NCBI RefSeq assembly: GCF_003952385.1
Contig: NZ_CP034444.1
Span: 4,216,001-4,280,000 of the forward strand
DNA from: Mesorhizobium sp. M1D.F.Ca.ET.043.01.1.1
GTDB taxonomy: Bacteria > Pseudomonadota > Alphaproteobacteria > Rhizobiales > Rhizobiaceae
Reading direction: 5' to 3'
Length of the DNA: 64,000 nucleotides
Made by a program: the position numbers and the translations under genes. Below are positions 12,477 to 20,736 of this stretch, piece by piece (position 1 is the stretch's first letter; each line of letters starts with the position of its first letter). A model generated the notes under the pieces. It was not told where the DNA came from. It saw only the letters and a program-made list of their open reading frames with translations, and ran no database searches.

Positions 12477-12881
12477 TCAGGCCGACGGCTCGAACTGCAG
12501 CGCCACGCCGTTGATGCAGTAGCGCAGGCCGGTCGGCGGCGGGCCGTCCTCGAAGACATGGCCGAGATGGCCGCCGCAGCGCGAGCAATGGCACTCGGTC
12601 CGCACCATGCCGTAGCTGCGGTCGACGGTGGTCTCGATCGAGCCGGGGACCGGATCGTTGAAGCTCGGCCAGCCGGTGCCGCTCTCGAACTTCAGCTTGG
12701 ATTCGAACAGCGGCTGGTCGCAGCCGACGCAGAAGAAAGTGCCGGCGCGCTTCTCGTAAAGCAGGGCGCAGCTGCCGGGGCGCTCCGTGCCGTGGTTGCG
12801 CATGACGGCATATTGCTCCGGCGTCAGCCGGGCGCGCCACTCGGCATCGGTGCGGGTGACGGGGTAGGCGTGGGTGTCCAT
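12477..12881 (-). CDS. msrB: Peptide-methionine (R)-S-oxide reductase MsrB
   Basis: This 134-residue enzyme repairs methionine-R-sulfoxide. It has both zinc CxxC pairs ([11 protein letters not shown] and [14 protein letters not shown]), the 'GTGWPSF' substrate loop and the catalytic Cys in 'RYCINGVAL', so it looks fully active. It has no signal peptide and is therefore cytoplasmic. It is followed by its own terminator. Confidence 0.95.
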   Translation of the reverse strand: MDTHAYPVTRTDAEWRARLTPEQYAVMRNHGTERPGSCALLYEKRAGTFFCVGCDQPLFESKLKFESGTGWPSFNDPVPGSIETTVDRSYGMVRTECHCSRCGGHLGHVFEDGPPPTGLRYCINGVALQFEPSA

Positions 12882-12975
12882 GAAATCTCCTCGGCCTTGG
12901 CGGCTCGTTGTTGGTTTGCAGCCTGTATTCGCGCAAACATAGGCTTTTGTTACAGGCGCTGCCAGCGGCAGTGGA

Positions 12976-14166
12976 CTAGTGCTTGCGGGACAGCTGCTTC
13001 GTCGCTGCCTCGAGCCCAGCCAGCGTCAGCGGGAACATGCGGCCGCCGAAGATGTCGCGGATCAACTGGATCGAGTGGGTGTAGCCCCAGTTCTTCGGGC
13101 TTTCGGGGTTCAACCAGATTGCATTCGGCCATTGCTGCAGCAGGCGGCCGAGCCAGATGCTGCCGGCCTCCGGGTTCCAGTGCTCGACGGAGCCGCCGGG
13201 ATGGGCGATTTCGTAGGGGCTCATCGACGCGTCGCCGACGACGATCACCTTGTAGTCCGGCCCGTATTTGTGGATGAGGTCGAAGGTCGGGATCGTCTCG
13301 GCAAGGCGGCGGCGGTTGTCCTTCCAGACGCGCTCGTAAAGGCAGTTGTGGAAGTAGAAATATTCGAGCTGGCGGAATTCGGCGCGGGCGGCGGAAAACA
13401 ATTCCTCAACGCCGCGGATATGATCGTCCATCGAGCCGCCGACATCGAAGAACATCAGGAGCTTCACTGCGTTGCGCCGCTCGGGTCGCGTCTTGACGTC
13501 GAGATAGCCGTGCTCGGCGGTGGCGTGGATGGTGCCGGGCAGGTCGAACTCTTCTTCGGCGCCCTCGCGCACCCAGCGCCGCAGGCGCTTCAGCGCCACC
13601 TTGATGTTGCGGGTGCCGAGCTCGACCGCGTCGTCGAAATTCTTGAATTCGCGCTTGTCCCAGACTTTTACCGCGCGACGGTGGCGGCTCTCAGCCTGCC
13701 CGATGCGCACGCCTTCGGGATTGTAGCCATAAGCCCCGAAGGGCGAGGTGCCGCCGGTGCCGATCCATTTCGAGCCGCCCTGGTGGCGGCCCTTCTGCTC
13801 TTCCAGCCGCTGTTTCAGGGTCTCCATCAGCTTGTCGAAGCCGCCCAGTGCCTCGACCAGCTTCTTCTCCTCGTCGGTCAGGTGCTTTTCGGCCAGCCGG
13901 CGCAGCCATTCCTCGGGGAGGTTGGCGACATCGAGGGCGTCCGGCCCGGCAAGCGCCTCGACGCCCTTGAAGACATGCGCGAATACCTGGTCGAAGCGGT
14001 CGAGATGGCACTCGTCCTTCACCAGGGCTGAGCGGGCGAGGTAGTAGAAACCCTCCACGTCATAGTCGACCAGCCCGGCCTCCAGCCCTTCGAGCAGCGA
14101 CAGATATTCCCTGAGCGAAACGGGAACCCGCGCGGCTTTCAGTTCGAGGAAGAAGGGGATGAACAT
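12976..14166 (-). CDS. VWA domain protein, CoxE-like
   Basis: This 396-residue protein has a helical N-terminal half ([18 protein letters not shown]..) and a C-terminal von Willebrand A domain with a MIDAS-like '[13 protein letters not shown]' (DxGxS) near residue 250. Such CoxE-type proteins usually work with a MoxR AAA ATPase as a metal-insertion or protein-remodelling pair. Its MoxR partner is encoded upstream at 15385-16224 on the same strand. The two are separated here by a GNAT gene and a hicAB module. ATG 14166 begins the conserved [15 protein letters not shown]. The substrate is unknown. Confidence 0.85.
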   Translation of the reverse strand: MFIPFFLELKAARVPVSLREYLSLLEGLEAGLVDYDVEGFYYLARSALVKDECHLDRFDQVFAHVFKGVEALAGPDALDVANLPEEWLRRLAEKHLTDEEKKLVEALGGFDKLMETLKQRLEEQKGRHQGGSKWIGTGGTSPFGAYGYNPEGVRIGQAESRHRRAVKVWDKREFKNFDDAVELGTRNIKVALKRLRRWVREGAEEEFDLPGTIHATAEHGYLDVKTRPERRNAVKLLMFFDVGGSMDDHIRGVEELFSAARAEFRQLEYFYFHNCLYERVWKDNRRRLAETIPTFDLIHKYGPDYKVIVVGDASMSPYEIAHPGGSVEHWNPEAGSIWLGRLLQQWPNAIWLNPESPKNWGYTHSIQLIRDIFGGRMFPLTLAGLEAATKQLSRKH

Positions 14167-14176
14167 GGTCGGATTG

Positions 14177-14581
14177 TTATCTGTGTCCCTCGATCTTTTC
14201 TCTGGCAGCGCTCGCAATGAAAGCGGAGCGCGTGAGTCCACGCCGGCCAGCCTCTTCGTCGATTGCCGCCAAAAGGCCGGCGTCCAACGAAAGGTTGGCT
14301 CGTACAGGTCGCCCGGAATCGATCAGCACAGGAATCATCACCGCCGACTCGCCGGCACTGCTGTCGATTTCGCCCGCCAGCAACAAATCCGCCACGGTAC
14401 GTGGGGCAGGCATGGGCAACTGCTTTGCCATCCGTGTTTCGGCCCATTCCCGCATGGCCGAGGTCGCGTCGGCAATCGCTTCCTCGGGGCTCGCACCGCC
14501 GCCATGGCAGCCGGGAAGATCGGGAACGCGCACGCCCCAAGTATCTTCGGCGCCATCGAGAATTCCAACATAATGCGTCAT
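14177..14581 (-). CDS. hicB: HicB-family antitoxin
   Basis: This 134-residue protein has the partly degraded RNase-H-like HicB N-terminus ('WGVRVPDLPGCHGGGASPEEAIADA') and a ribbon-helix-helix C-terminus ('ANLSLDAGLLAAIDEEAGRRGLTRSAFI'), so it can neutralise HicA and bind DNA. Start ATG 14581 has GAGGA upstream, 11 bp after the hicA stop. The gene order toxin-antitoxin is normal for hicAB. The VWA gene follows after 10 bp. Confidence 0.9.
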   Translation of the reverse strand: MTHYVGILDGAEDTWGVRVPDLPGCHGGGASPEEAIADATSAMREWAETRMAKQLPMPAPRTVADLLLAGEIDSSAGESAVMIPVLIDSGRPVRANLSLDAGLLAAIDEEAGRRGLTRSAFIASAAREKIEGHR

Positions 14582-14592
14582 GCAATTGGTCC

Positions 14593-14796
14593 TCAAAGCC
14601 ATCCGGCAAGCCGCGCGATCGACCGCGCGACGCCCGGAGACTGTTCGCGATGCCTCGGCACGACAATCATGATCTCCGGTTTCTCCGGATGCTCGTACTT
14701 GTCGTGCTTGCCTCCGCCTACGCTAACCCAGCCGTCACGCAACAGCCTCGCGATGATCTTGCGCGTGTTAATCTCGATCAGCGGCATGACCAGCAT
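14593..14796 (-). CDS. hicA: HicA-family mRNA interferase toxin
   Basis: This short double-stranded-RNA-binding-fold protein of 64-67 residues has the HicA motif 'GWVSVGGGKHDKYEHPEKP', with the catalytic His in GGGKHDK, and ends 'GVARSIARLAGW'. Two starts are possible: ATG 14796 (MLVMPLIE) and ATG 14787 (MPLIEINTRK). Neither has a ribosome-binding site. The first lies at the edge of the operator palindrome, so translation is probably leaderless or nearly so. Confidence 0.87.
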   Translation of the reverse strand: MLVMPLIEINTRKIIARLLRDGWVSVGGGKHDKYEHPEKPEIMIVVPRHREQSPGVARSIARLAGWL

Positions 14797-14803
14797 CGAT
14801 CGA

Positions 14804-14821
14804 TGCGCAATATATTGCGCA
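14804..14821 (-). promoter_or_regulatory. hicAB operator/promoter palindrome
   Basis: A perfect 18-bp palindrome, TGCGCAATATATTGCGCA, with a TATATT -10-like core, sits 8 bp before hicA ATG 14796. A second palindrome (GCATCGATCGATGC, 14793-14806) overlaps the start codon. The HicB ribbon-helix-helix domain is the likely ligand. Confidence 0.7.
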
Positions 14822-14848
14822 AACTCGGTGAATTCAACCGGCGCTGCT

Positions 14849-15295
14849 TCACAACAGATCGTACTCGATGAAGCCCGTGCGGCGCGCGACATGGTCGTAG
14901 AGCCGGCGCGCGGTGGCGTTGGTCTCGTGCGTCATCCAGTAGACGTTCTTCACGCCGATCTTGCCGGCCTCCTCTTGCACGGCTTTGATCAGCGCCGCGC
15001 CAATGCCCTTGCCGCGCACTTCGGGGTCGGCGAACAGATCCTGCAGATAGCAGTTGTCGACCAGCGACCAGCAGGAGCGGTGGTAGAGGTAGTGCGTAAG
15101 ACCTACCGCCTTGCCGTCGAGCGTGGCGATGAAGCCCTTCGGCTCGAATTCGCCTGCCGTGAACAGGCGCTTCCAGGTGAGGTCGTAGACCTCGTCCGGC
15201 AGCTTGGTCTCGTAGAAAGTGAGGTAGGCGGTCCACAACCGGCGCCAGTCGGCGTGGTCGGACTGGGCAAGCGGGCGGACGGTGATCTCGGTCAT
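14849..15295 (-). CDS. GNAT family N-acetyltransferase
   Basis: A 148-residue single-domain acetyltransferase. The acetyl-CoA loop is 'LFADPEVRGKGIGAALIKAV' (RGxGxG/A pattern, about residues 88-107), and the C-terminal strand-helix is 'VYWMTHETNATARRLYDHVA'. The ATG at 15295 has GGAGGAAAG upstream. It lies between moxR and the hicAB module, so it is transcribed in the MoxR-to-VWA direction. The substrate cannot be told. Confidence 0.88.
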   Translation of the reverse strand: MTEITVRPLAQSDHADWRRLWTAYLTFYETKLPDEVYDLTWKRLFTAGEFEPKGFIATLDGKAVGLTHYLYHRSCWSLVDNCYLQDLFADPEVRGKGIGAALIKAVQEEAGKIGVKNVYWMTHETNATARRLYDHVARRTGFIEYDLL

Positions 15296-15384
15296 TCTTT
15301 CCTCCAATGCTTTCGCCCCGAAGCTGCGGCAGCGGCTGCTTGGCGGCAACGGTCCACAGCCGAAGAATGCGCTATTGCTGCCGA

Positions 15385-16224
15385 TTATTGTTGCCGTCTC
15401 GCCATGAAGGCCAGGCGCTCGAACAGGTGCACGTCCTGCTCGTTCTTGAGCAGCGCGCCGTGCAGCTTCGGCAGCGCGTTTTTCGGATCGGCGCGCAGGT
15501 CTTCCGGCGCGATGTCGTCGGCGACCAGCAGGCGGATCCAGTCGAGCGCCTCGGAGGTCGACGGCTTCTTCTTCAGTCCGGGCACCTCGCGGATCGCGTA
15601 GAACTGGGTGAGCGCGGCGCGCACCAGGTTCTGCTTGATGCCGGGATAATGCACGTCGACGATCCGGTGCAGCGTCTCGATGTCGGGGAAGCGGATATAG
15701 TGGAAGAAGCAGCGGCGCAGGAAGGCGTCGGGCAGTTCCTTCTCGTTGTTGGAAGTGATGATGACGATCGGCCTCAGCGCCGCGTGAATCGTCTCGCCGG
15801 TTTCGTAGACGAAGAACTCCATCCGGTCGAGTTCCTGCAGGAGGTCGTTGGGGAACTCGATGTCGGCCTTGTCGATCTCGTCGATCAGAAGCACGACCTT
15901 CCTCGGCGCCGCGAAGGCATCCCAAAGCTTGCCGCGCTTGATGTAATTCCTGATGTCGCTGAAACGGTCGTCGCCGAGCTGGCTGTCGCGCAAGCGCGAG
16001 ACGGCGTCATATTCGTAAAGGCCCTGCTGCGCCTTGGTGGTCGACTTGACGTTCCATTCGATGAAATCCAGCCCGAGCGCCGCCGCCACCTGGCGGGCGA
16101 GCTCGGTCTTGCCGGTGCCGGGCTCGCCCTTGACCAGCAAGGGCCGCTCCAGCGCGATCGCGGCGTTGACCGCCACCATCAAATCCCTGTCGGCGACGTA
16201 AGCCGCGGTGCCTTCGAAACGCAT
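15385..16224 (-). CDS. MoxR-family AAA+ ATPase
   Basis: A 279-residue ATPase with Walker A 'GEPGTGKTEL' (about residues 35-44), Walker B 'VVLLIDEIDKAD', sensor 1 'IVIITSNNEKELP' and an arginine finger region 'DAFLRRCFFHY'. MoxR proteins act as chaperones with VWA partners in complex assembly; the VWA partner is at 12976-14166. The start is ATG 16224 after AGGAG. The longer frame upstream overlaps the 6S RNA promoter and is not supported. Confidence 0.92.
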   Translation of the reverse strand: MRFEGTAAYVADRDLMVAVNAAIALERPLLVKGEPGTGKTELARQVAAALGLDFIEWNVKSTTKAQQGLYEYDAVSRLRDSQLGDDRFSDIRNYIKRGKLWDAFAAPRKVVLLIDEIDKADIEFPNDLLQELDRMEFFVYETGETIHAALRPIVIITSNNEKELPDAFLRRCFFHYIRFPDIETLHRIVDVHYPGIKQNLVRAALTQFYAIREVPGLKKKPSTSEALDWIRLLVADDIAPEDLRADPKNALPKLHGALLKNEQDVHLFERLAFMARRQQ

Positions 16225-16400
16225 TTTTTCTCCTGGCCGTTTTGCGGCGACCGTAAGGAGGCGGCTCGGAGCGCGCAAGGGCGGGATGTCGAGGGGGTGT
16301 TTGGACGATCCTGGCGGTTCGAATAACGTCGCCCTCGGCGTCCGTTCCTATGTCGGTTGTTTCTCTGGCGCTTGGCCAGCCATCGGCCTATATTGGCGTT

Positions 16401-16568
16401 GGCGGTCTGCGCTTCCCGGCAGGAGAAACTTATCCCCGGGGCCTTATCGATCCTTAGGGAGCTGTCCCTGGGAAGACCCGTGGGTTTTCTCACACGGCGC
16501 CCACCTACTTTGTAGGCACCCGGGATCGACCTCTCCACCGGTTGTGTGGATCGTCGCACTCCCTTTTT
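16401..16568 (+). ncRNA. ssrS: 6S RNA (alphaproteobacterial SsrS)
   Basis: This is a 160-170 nt GC-rich non-coding stretch between moxR and the 5-formyl-THF cyclo-ligase gene, the position conserved for ssrS from E. coli to rhizobia. Visible features include 'GGAGCTGTCCCTGGGAAGACC', a CCGTG/CACGG hairpin with a TTTTCT loop, CCTACTTTGTAGG, and 'CCCGGGATCGACC', which I recall from rhizobial 6S RNAs. A TATATT -10 box lies at 16389-16394 and a T5 run ends it. 6S RNA sequesters sigma-70 RNA polymerase in stationary phase. The ends are approximate. Confidence 0.8.
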
Positions 16569-16638
16569 GGCAAGCCGTGCGGTAGAAGACGTCGTTCCTG
16601 CAACTTCGCCCGGATACGACCTTCTCTACCATCGTCGC

Positions 16639-17226
16639 ATGACACCTTCCAAAGACCTGAAAAAACAGCTTCGCAAGGACGCCTTGGCGCGCCGGGACGC
16701 GCTGGATGAATTCTGGCGAGTCGAGATCGCGCTCGAGATGGCGGAAACCGCGAAGGAGAAGATCGCCGTCGAGCCGGGCCAGATCGTCTCAGGCTTCTGG
16801 CCGATGCGCTCCGAGGTCGATGTGCGGCCGCTGATGTTCGCGCTGCGCGAAAAGGGCGCCAGGCTCTGCCTGCCGGCGATCCTCGACAAGACCACCATCG
16901 TCTTCCGCGAACTGGTGCGCGGCGCGCCGATGGTCGAGATGGGCTTCGGCACGGTCGGGCCGCATGCAGAGGCGGAAGTCCTGGACCCGTCGATGATGCT
17001 GATACCGCTTGCCGCCTTCGATGCGCGCGGCCATCGCATCGGCTACGGCGCCGGCTACTACGACCGGGCGATCGCGAGGCTGGCCGACAAGGGCCTGACA
17101 CCCCGGCTGATCGGCATCGCCTTCGACTGCCAGGAAGTCGAAATGGTCCCTGACGAGAACCATGACGTCATCATCCCGGAAATACTCACCGAGAGCGGGT
17201 TGCGCCGGTTCACGCCGGAATTGTAG
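16639..17226 (+). CDS. 5-formyltetrahydrofolate cyclo-ligase
   Basis: A 195-residue enzyme (ygfA/fau family) that converts 5-formyl-THF to 5,10-methenyl-THF using ATP. It shows the N-terminal 'KKQLRKDALARRDAL', the substrate loop 'FWPMRSEVDVRPL' and the C-terminal nucleotide motif 'GHRIGYGAGYYDRAIA'. I chose ATG 16639; the frame extends 31 codons upstream into the 6S RNA and is not needed. The ssrS-ygfA linkage is conserved, and the two may be processed from one transcript. Confidence 0.93.
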   Translation: MTPSKDLKKQLRKDALARRDALDEFWRVEIALEMAETAKEKIAVEPGQIVSGFWPMRSEVDVRPLMFALREKGARLCLPAILDKTTIVFRELVRGAPMVEMGFGTVGPHAEAEVLDPSMMLIPLAAFDARGHRIGYGAGYYDRAIARLADKGLTPRLIGIAFDCQEVEMVPDENHDVIIPEILTESGLRRFTPEL

Positions 17227-17228
17227 AA

Positions 17229-17247
17229 ATGCGTTTGAGAAACGCAT
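17229..17247 (+). terminator. Short stem-loop after 5-FCL gene
   Basis: ATGCGTTT-GAG-AAACGCAT followed by GATCTTTT. It resembles the left part of another common rhizobial interspersed repeat, here decayed. It may serve as a weak terminator. Confidence 0.4.
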
Positions 17248-17304
17248 GATCTTTTGCGGAAAGTCATGCAGCTTTTGCTTGGCGGACCTTCGGCGCAGGA
17301 TCGT

Positions 17305-18129
17305 ATGAGACTTTTCTTTCTCGGCGACATGGTTGGAAAAACTGGACGCACGGCGGTGTGGGAACAGCTGCCCGGGCTGATTTCCGACTTCAAGCTCGAC
17401 TTCGTCATCGTCAACGGTGAGAACGCCGCAGGCGGCTTCGGCATCACCGAGGAGATCTTTCGCGAGACGCTCGCTGCGGGCGCCGATGTCGTGACCACCG
17501 GCAACCATGTCTGGGACCAGCGCGACGCGCTGATCTTCGCGCCACGCGAGGAGCGCTTCTTGCGCCCCTCCAATTTCCCGAAGGGCACGCCGGGGCGCGG
17601 CTCGGGCGTCTACATCGCCAGGAATGGCGCGCGGGTGCTGGTCGCCAACATCATGGGCCGCGTCTTCATGCATCCCGAGCTCGACGACCCGTTTCAGGCC
17701 GGCGAGCGCGAGCTTGCGGCCTGCCCGCTCGGCGAGCAGGCGGATGCGGCCGTCATCGATTTCCATGCCGAGGCGACCTCGGAAAAGATGTGCTTCGCGC
17801 ATTTTGTCGACGGCCGCGCCAGCCTGGTGGTCGGCACGCACACGCACCAGCCGACGGCCGATCATCAGATCCTCAACGGCGGCACCGCCTATATTTCGGA
17901 CGCGGGCATGTGCGGCGACTATGATTCCTCGCTCGGCATGGACAAGGAGGAACCTCTCAACCGCTTCCTGTCGAAAGTGCCGAAGGGCCGTTTCGAGGCG
18001 GCGAACGGACCAGCGACGCTGTGCGGCATCGGCGTCGAGATTTCCGATCGCACCGGGCTGGCCGAAAAGATCGCGCCGTTTCGTCGCGGGCCGCGGCTTG
18101 AGGAAACGGCGCCGTCCTTCTGGTCGTGA
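17305..18129 (+). CDS. YmdB-type metallophosphoesterase (TIGR00282 family)
   Basis: This 274-residue protein belongs to the family of Bacillus YmdB, a phosphodiesterase acting on cyclic nucleotides. Metal-binding motifs: 'FFLGDMVGKTGR' at the N-terminus, 'VNGENAAGGFGI', 'TTGNHVWDQ' and 'VGTHTHQPTADHQIL', then 'DAGMCGDYDSSLGM'. The ATG at 17305 gives the conserved MRLFFLGD start; 17 extra upstream codons are unsupported. It lies 78 bp after the 5-FCL gene and may be co-transcribed. Confidence 0.92.
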   Translation: MRLFFLGDMVGKTGRTAVWEQLPGLISDFKLDFVIVNGENAAGGFGITEEIFRETLAAGADVVTTGNHVWDQRDALIFAPREERFLRPSNFPKGTPGRGSGVYIARNGARVLVANIMGRVFMHPELDDPFQAGERELAACPLGEQADAAVIDFHAEATSEKMCFAHFVDGRASLVVGTHTHQPTADHQILNGGTAYISDAGMCGDYDSSLGMDKEEPLNRFLSKVPKGRFEAANGPATLCGIGVEISDRTGLAEKIAPFRRGPRLEETAPSFWS

Positions 18130-18193
18130 CATTGATATGGGCGAGGCCAGTACCTAACTGGCGACGAAACCCGCGAAAACTTCTCTAAACCAC

Positions 18194-18237
18194 GCAATTC
18201 CGGACGGAAAACCGCTACGCACTTTTCCTGGGATTGC
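18194..18237. repeat. RIME-like repeat, type A (copy 2)
   Basis: GCAATTCCGGACGG at the left and TTTTCCTGGGATTGC at the right, with a CGCTACGCA centre. It lies 27 bp before the terC start codon, so it forms most of the terC leader. Confidence 0.85.
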
Positions 18238-18263
18238 TCTCGATCGTAGAGGGGACGACCTTC

Positions 18264-19028
18264 ATGCAGCTTGTCGAATTCCTGGCGCCGCACTTTGCCT
18301 TCGTTTCCGATCCGACCGCATGGATCGCGCTGCTGACGCTGGTGGTGCTGGAGGTGGTGCTCGGCATCGACAACCTGATCTTCATCTCGATCCTCACCAA
18401 CAAGCTGCCGGAAGCGCAGCGTGCACGCGCGCGCCGGCTGGGGATCTCGGCGGCGCTGGTCATGCGCCTCGTCCTGCTCGCCACCATCTCGATCATCGTG
18501 CAACTGACGACGCCGGTGTTCACGGCGCTCGGGCACGGCTTTTCCTGGCGCGACCTGATCCTGATCGCCGGCGGCCTGTTCCTGGTCTGGAAGGCGACCA
18601 AGGAGATACACCACACCGTCGACCCGCAGGACCATCAGGATACAATGGTGGGCACGCTGCAGTTGAGCCTGGCCGGCGCGATCTTCCAGATCCTGCTGCT
18701 CGACCTCGTCTTCTCGATCGATTCCATCATCACCGCCGTCGGCATGACCGACGAGATCGCCATCATGTATATCGCGGTGATCGTGGCGGTAAGCGTGATG
18801 ATGCTGGCGGCGACCCCGCTCGCCAATTTCATCGCCAAGAACCCGACCATCGTCATGCTGGCGCTGGGCTTCCTGCTGATGGTCGGCATGACGCTGATCG
18901 CCGACGGCATGGGATATCATGTGCCCAAGGGCTACATCTATGTCGCCATGGGTTTTTCCGCCCTGGTCGAGGGGCTCAACATGCTGGCGCGGCGGCGGAA
19001 GGAGCAAAGGCCCGGCGAAGGGCATTGA
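18264..19028 (+). CDS. TerC-family integral membrane protein
   Basis: A 254-residue protein with about seven membrane segments and the two TerC signature repeats with membrane-buried acidic residues: '[16 protein letters not shown]' near residue 30 and '[16 protein letters not shown]' near residue 150. TerC proteins are linked to metal (manganese) export and tellurite resistance. Start ATG 18264 follows GAGGGGACG. It stands alone without other ter genes. A MITE-like repeat lies just after the stop. Confidence 0.92.
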   Translation: MQLVEFLAPHFAFVSDPTAWIALLTLVVLEVVLGIDNLIFISILTNKLPEAQRARARRLGISAALVMRLVLLATISIIVQLTTPVFTALGHGFSWRDLILIAGGLFLVWKATKEIHHTVDPQDHQDTMVGTLQLSLAGAIFQILLLDLVFSIDSIITAVGMTDEIAIMYIAVIVAVSVMMLAATPLANFIAKNPTIVMLALGFLLMVGMTLIADGMGYHVPKGYIYVAMGFSALVEGLNMLARRRKEQRPGEGH

Positions 19029-19042
19029 TGCTGGCACACCTT

Positions 19043-19220
19043 CGTCATTCTAGGGCGGAGCGACGCGAAGCGGAGCGCAGACCCTAGAATCCATGCCGTT
19101 ACCCACGCCGAAGAATGCAGCGTGGCAGAATCTTGCACTGTTGCAACGCCTTAAGGTTACGGCATGGATTCTATGGTCTGCGCCGCGTCGCTTCGCTCCT
19201 TGCTCCGCCATAGAATGACG
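19043..19220 (-). repeat. MITE-like palindromic element (copy 1)
   Basis: A 178-bp imperfect palindrome begins CGTCATTCTAGGGCGGAG and ends CTCCGCCATAGAATGACG. The inner arms are GAATCCATGCCGTTACC and GGTTACGGCATGGATTC. A second copy lies at 43754-43936. Homology extends beyond the right end (to about 19266, CTGCCAACGCAAA) but matches the left flank of the other copy in inverted orientation. There is no open frame for a protein. It fills most of the gap between terC and the convergent SRPBCC gene. Confidence 0.85.
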
Positions 19221-19299
19221 AAGCATAGGCGTTTCGGCCAATCGCCAAAGCATCTGCCAACGCAAACACTGTCCGACCTTATGACCTAGTCGCTTACGG

Positions 19300-19764
19300 C
19301 TAGGCCGATACACCCTTCGGGTGCCGGTCGCCGATAAGGCCGAGCGTCAGGCCCTGTTCCAGCCATGCCTTGGCGCCGGCAAGCACCAGCGCAAAACCGC
19401 CGGTCGAGCCGATCGCCTGGTTCACCTGGGCGTCGCCTGAGCCGGCGAAGCCGAAATTGCGGACCTCGAGAAAAGTCGCGTCGCCCGGCATCCGGGTGAA
19501 AGTCCAGACAACGGTGGTCGGCGGCTCGCTCCATTGCATGACGATCTTTTCGTTGGGGACGATCTCACTGACCTCGACCTTGGTCGAGACACCGTACATG
19601 CGCCATTCCCACTGAACCGGCCTGCCCTCGTCCAGCCGGCCGCTGGAATGCATGAACCAGAACTTCGTCGTGATTGCCGGATCGACAATGGCCTCGAAAA
19701 CTTCGGCGACCGGCCGGCGGATAAGCATGCCGGTCTCGGCGGTAGGGGCGTGGTTGAGTTCCAT
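19300..19764 (-). CDS. SRPBCC (AHSA1-like) domain protein
   Basis: A 154-residue START/Bet v1-like fold protein with the usual opening 'LIRRPVAEVFEAIVDPAITTKFW' and the internal 'YGVSTKVEVSEIVPNEKIVMQWSEP', in which the strand order of AHSA1 proteins can be followed. These bind small hydrophobic ligands; the ligand is unknown. It is the last of three minus-strand genes (SRPBCC, VOC, SRPBCC) that diverge from an arsR-type regulator, 16 bp after the VOC gene. Confidence 0.88.
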   Translation of the reverse strand: MELNHAPTAETGMLIRRPVAEVFEAIVDPAITTKFWFMHSSGRLDEGRPVQWEWRMYGVSTKVEVSEIVPNEKIVMQWSEPPTTVVWTFTRMPGDATFLEVRNFGFAGSGDAQVNQAIGSTGGFALVLAGAKAWLEQGLTLGLIGDRHPKGVSA

Positions 19765-19780
19765 GACATCCTCGAATTGC

Positions 19781-20170
19781 TCAGGGCAGGTTGATCTGCC
19801 AGGAGACGCCGAACTGGTCGTTGAACCAGGCGAAGCGGCGGCTGAAGCCGTAATTGCCGGCCGGCATCAGGAACGCACCACCCTTGGAAAGAACGTCGAT
19901 GATCTGCTCCTGTTCCTCTTCGGACGAACAGTCGACAAAGAACGAGAATGACGGCGTGAAGGTGAAGGCGTGGTGCACCGGGCTGTTGAAGATCATCACC
20001 TCGTGGCCGCCGATCGAGGCGCGTGCCAGCTTGACCGTCCCTTCGGGCCCGTCCTCGCCTGGACCGTAGCGTGTGACGTCGAGGACGCTGCTCTCGGGAA
20101 TGGTCCCGCAATAGAGTGTCATGGCCTCTTCGGCCCGGCCTTCGAACATCAGGAACGGCGTAACTTTCAC
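19781..20170 (-). CDS. VOC-family protein, PhnB/3-demethylubiquinone-methyltransferase-like
   Basis: A 129-residue vicinal-oxygen-chelate fold protein. The motif 'MKVTPFLMFEGRAEEAMTLYCGTIPES' at the start and 'GVSWQINLP' at the end are typical of the PhnB-like branch, which tends to lack a full metal site. It lies between two SRPBCC genes in an ArsR-headed cluster, an arrangement common in rhizobia. Catalytic activity is not proven. Confidence 0.88.
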   Translation of the reverse strand: MKVTPFLMFEGRAEEAMTLYCGTIPESSVLDVTRYGPGEDGPEGTVKLARASIGGHEVMIFNSPVHHAFTFTPSFSFFVDCSSEEEQEQIIDVLSKGGAFLMPAGNYGFSRRFAWFNDQFGVSWQINLP

Positions 20171-20200
20171 AACCGACCTCCTTGGCTAGGATGTTGGGGC

Positions 20201-20683
20201 TCAGATGTTGGTTTCGTTGGCCGGCTCGCCCTTCATCTCGGCGCGGTAGTAGCCGTCGCGCAAATTGATGCCGTGTTCGAGATAGGCCTTCATGCAGGCC
20301 AGCATCTGCGACCAGCCCTCGCAATTGAGGTAGGATTTCTTCAAGCCGAACTCGCCTTCAAGCCAGCCCTCCTCGGCGATGGTGACGAAGGTGCCGCCGT
20401 CGTCCAGCGGCTCGAAATTCATCTCGATGCGGGTCTTGTAGGCCGGCTTGCCGCCGGCGTCGGTCGCGTCCCAGCGCAGCACGATGCGTTTGTCCCTGGT
20501 CACCTCGTCGACCTCGACAGGCACCGTCTTCCACCAGGTGACGGTGGTGCCGGCGACCAGCGGAGCGGAGGCGCCGCCGATGGTGGTGAAGTAACCGCTG
20601 AGCTTCGCCGGATTGACGACAGCGTCGAAGACCTCGTCGACCGGTTTGCCGATGCGTCCGGAAATCCTGAATCCAAGAGACAT
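20201..20683 (-). CDS. SRPBCC (AHSA1-like) domain protein, first gene of ArsR-linked cluster
   Basis: A 160-residue SRPBCC protein (MSLGFRISGRIGKPVDEVFDAV..). The ATG at 20683 is preferred over the in-frame GTG at 20689 because AAGGAG lies 8 bp before the ATG but only 2 bp before the GTG. It diverges from the ArsR regulator, and the palindromic operator at 20717-20736 lies in the shared promoter. Only about 23% identity by eye to the other SRPBCC protein, so not a recent duplicate. Confidence 0.87.
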   Translation of the reverse strand: MSLGFRISGRIGKPVDEVFDAVVNPAKLSGYFTTIGGASAPLVAGTTVTWWKTVPVEVDEVTRDKRIVLRWDATDAGGKPAYKTRIEMNFEPLDDGGTFVTIAEEGWLEGEFGLKKSYLNCEGWSQMLACMKAYLEHGINLRDGYYRAEMKGEPANETNI

Positions 20684-20716
20684 ATCCACAGCTCCTTCCT
20701 TGCTCGTCCAAACGAT

Positions 20717-20736
20717 ATGTTATAGAAATATAACAT
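20717..20736. promoter_or_regulatory. Palindromic operator overlapping arsR-type start codon
   Basis: ATGTTATAGAAATATAACAT is a perfect 8-bp inverted repeat with a 4-bp spacer, the only strongly AT-rich spot in this divergent intergenic region. It covers the first two bases of the regulator's ATG, and on the other strand lies 34 bp before the SRPBCC start. It is probably bound by the ArsR-type protein, controlling both directions. Confidence 0.75.
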
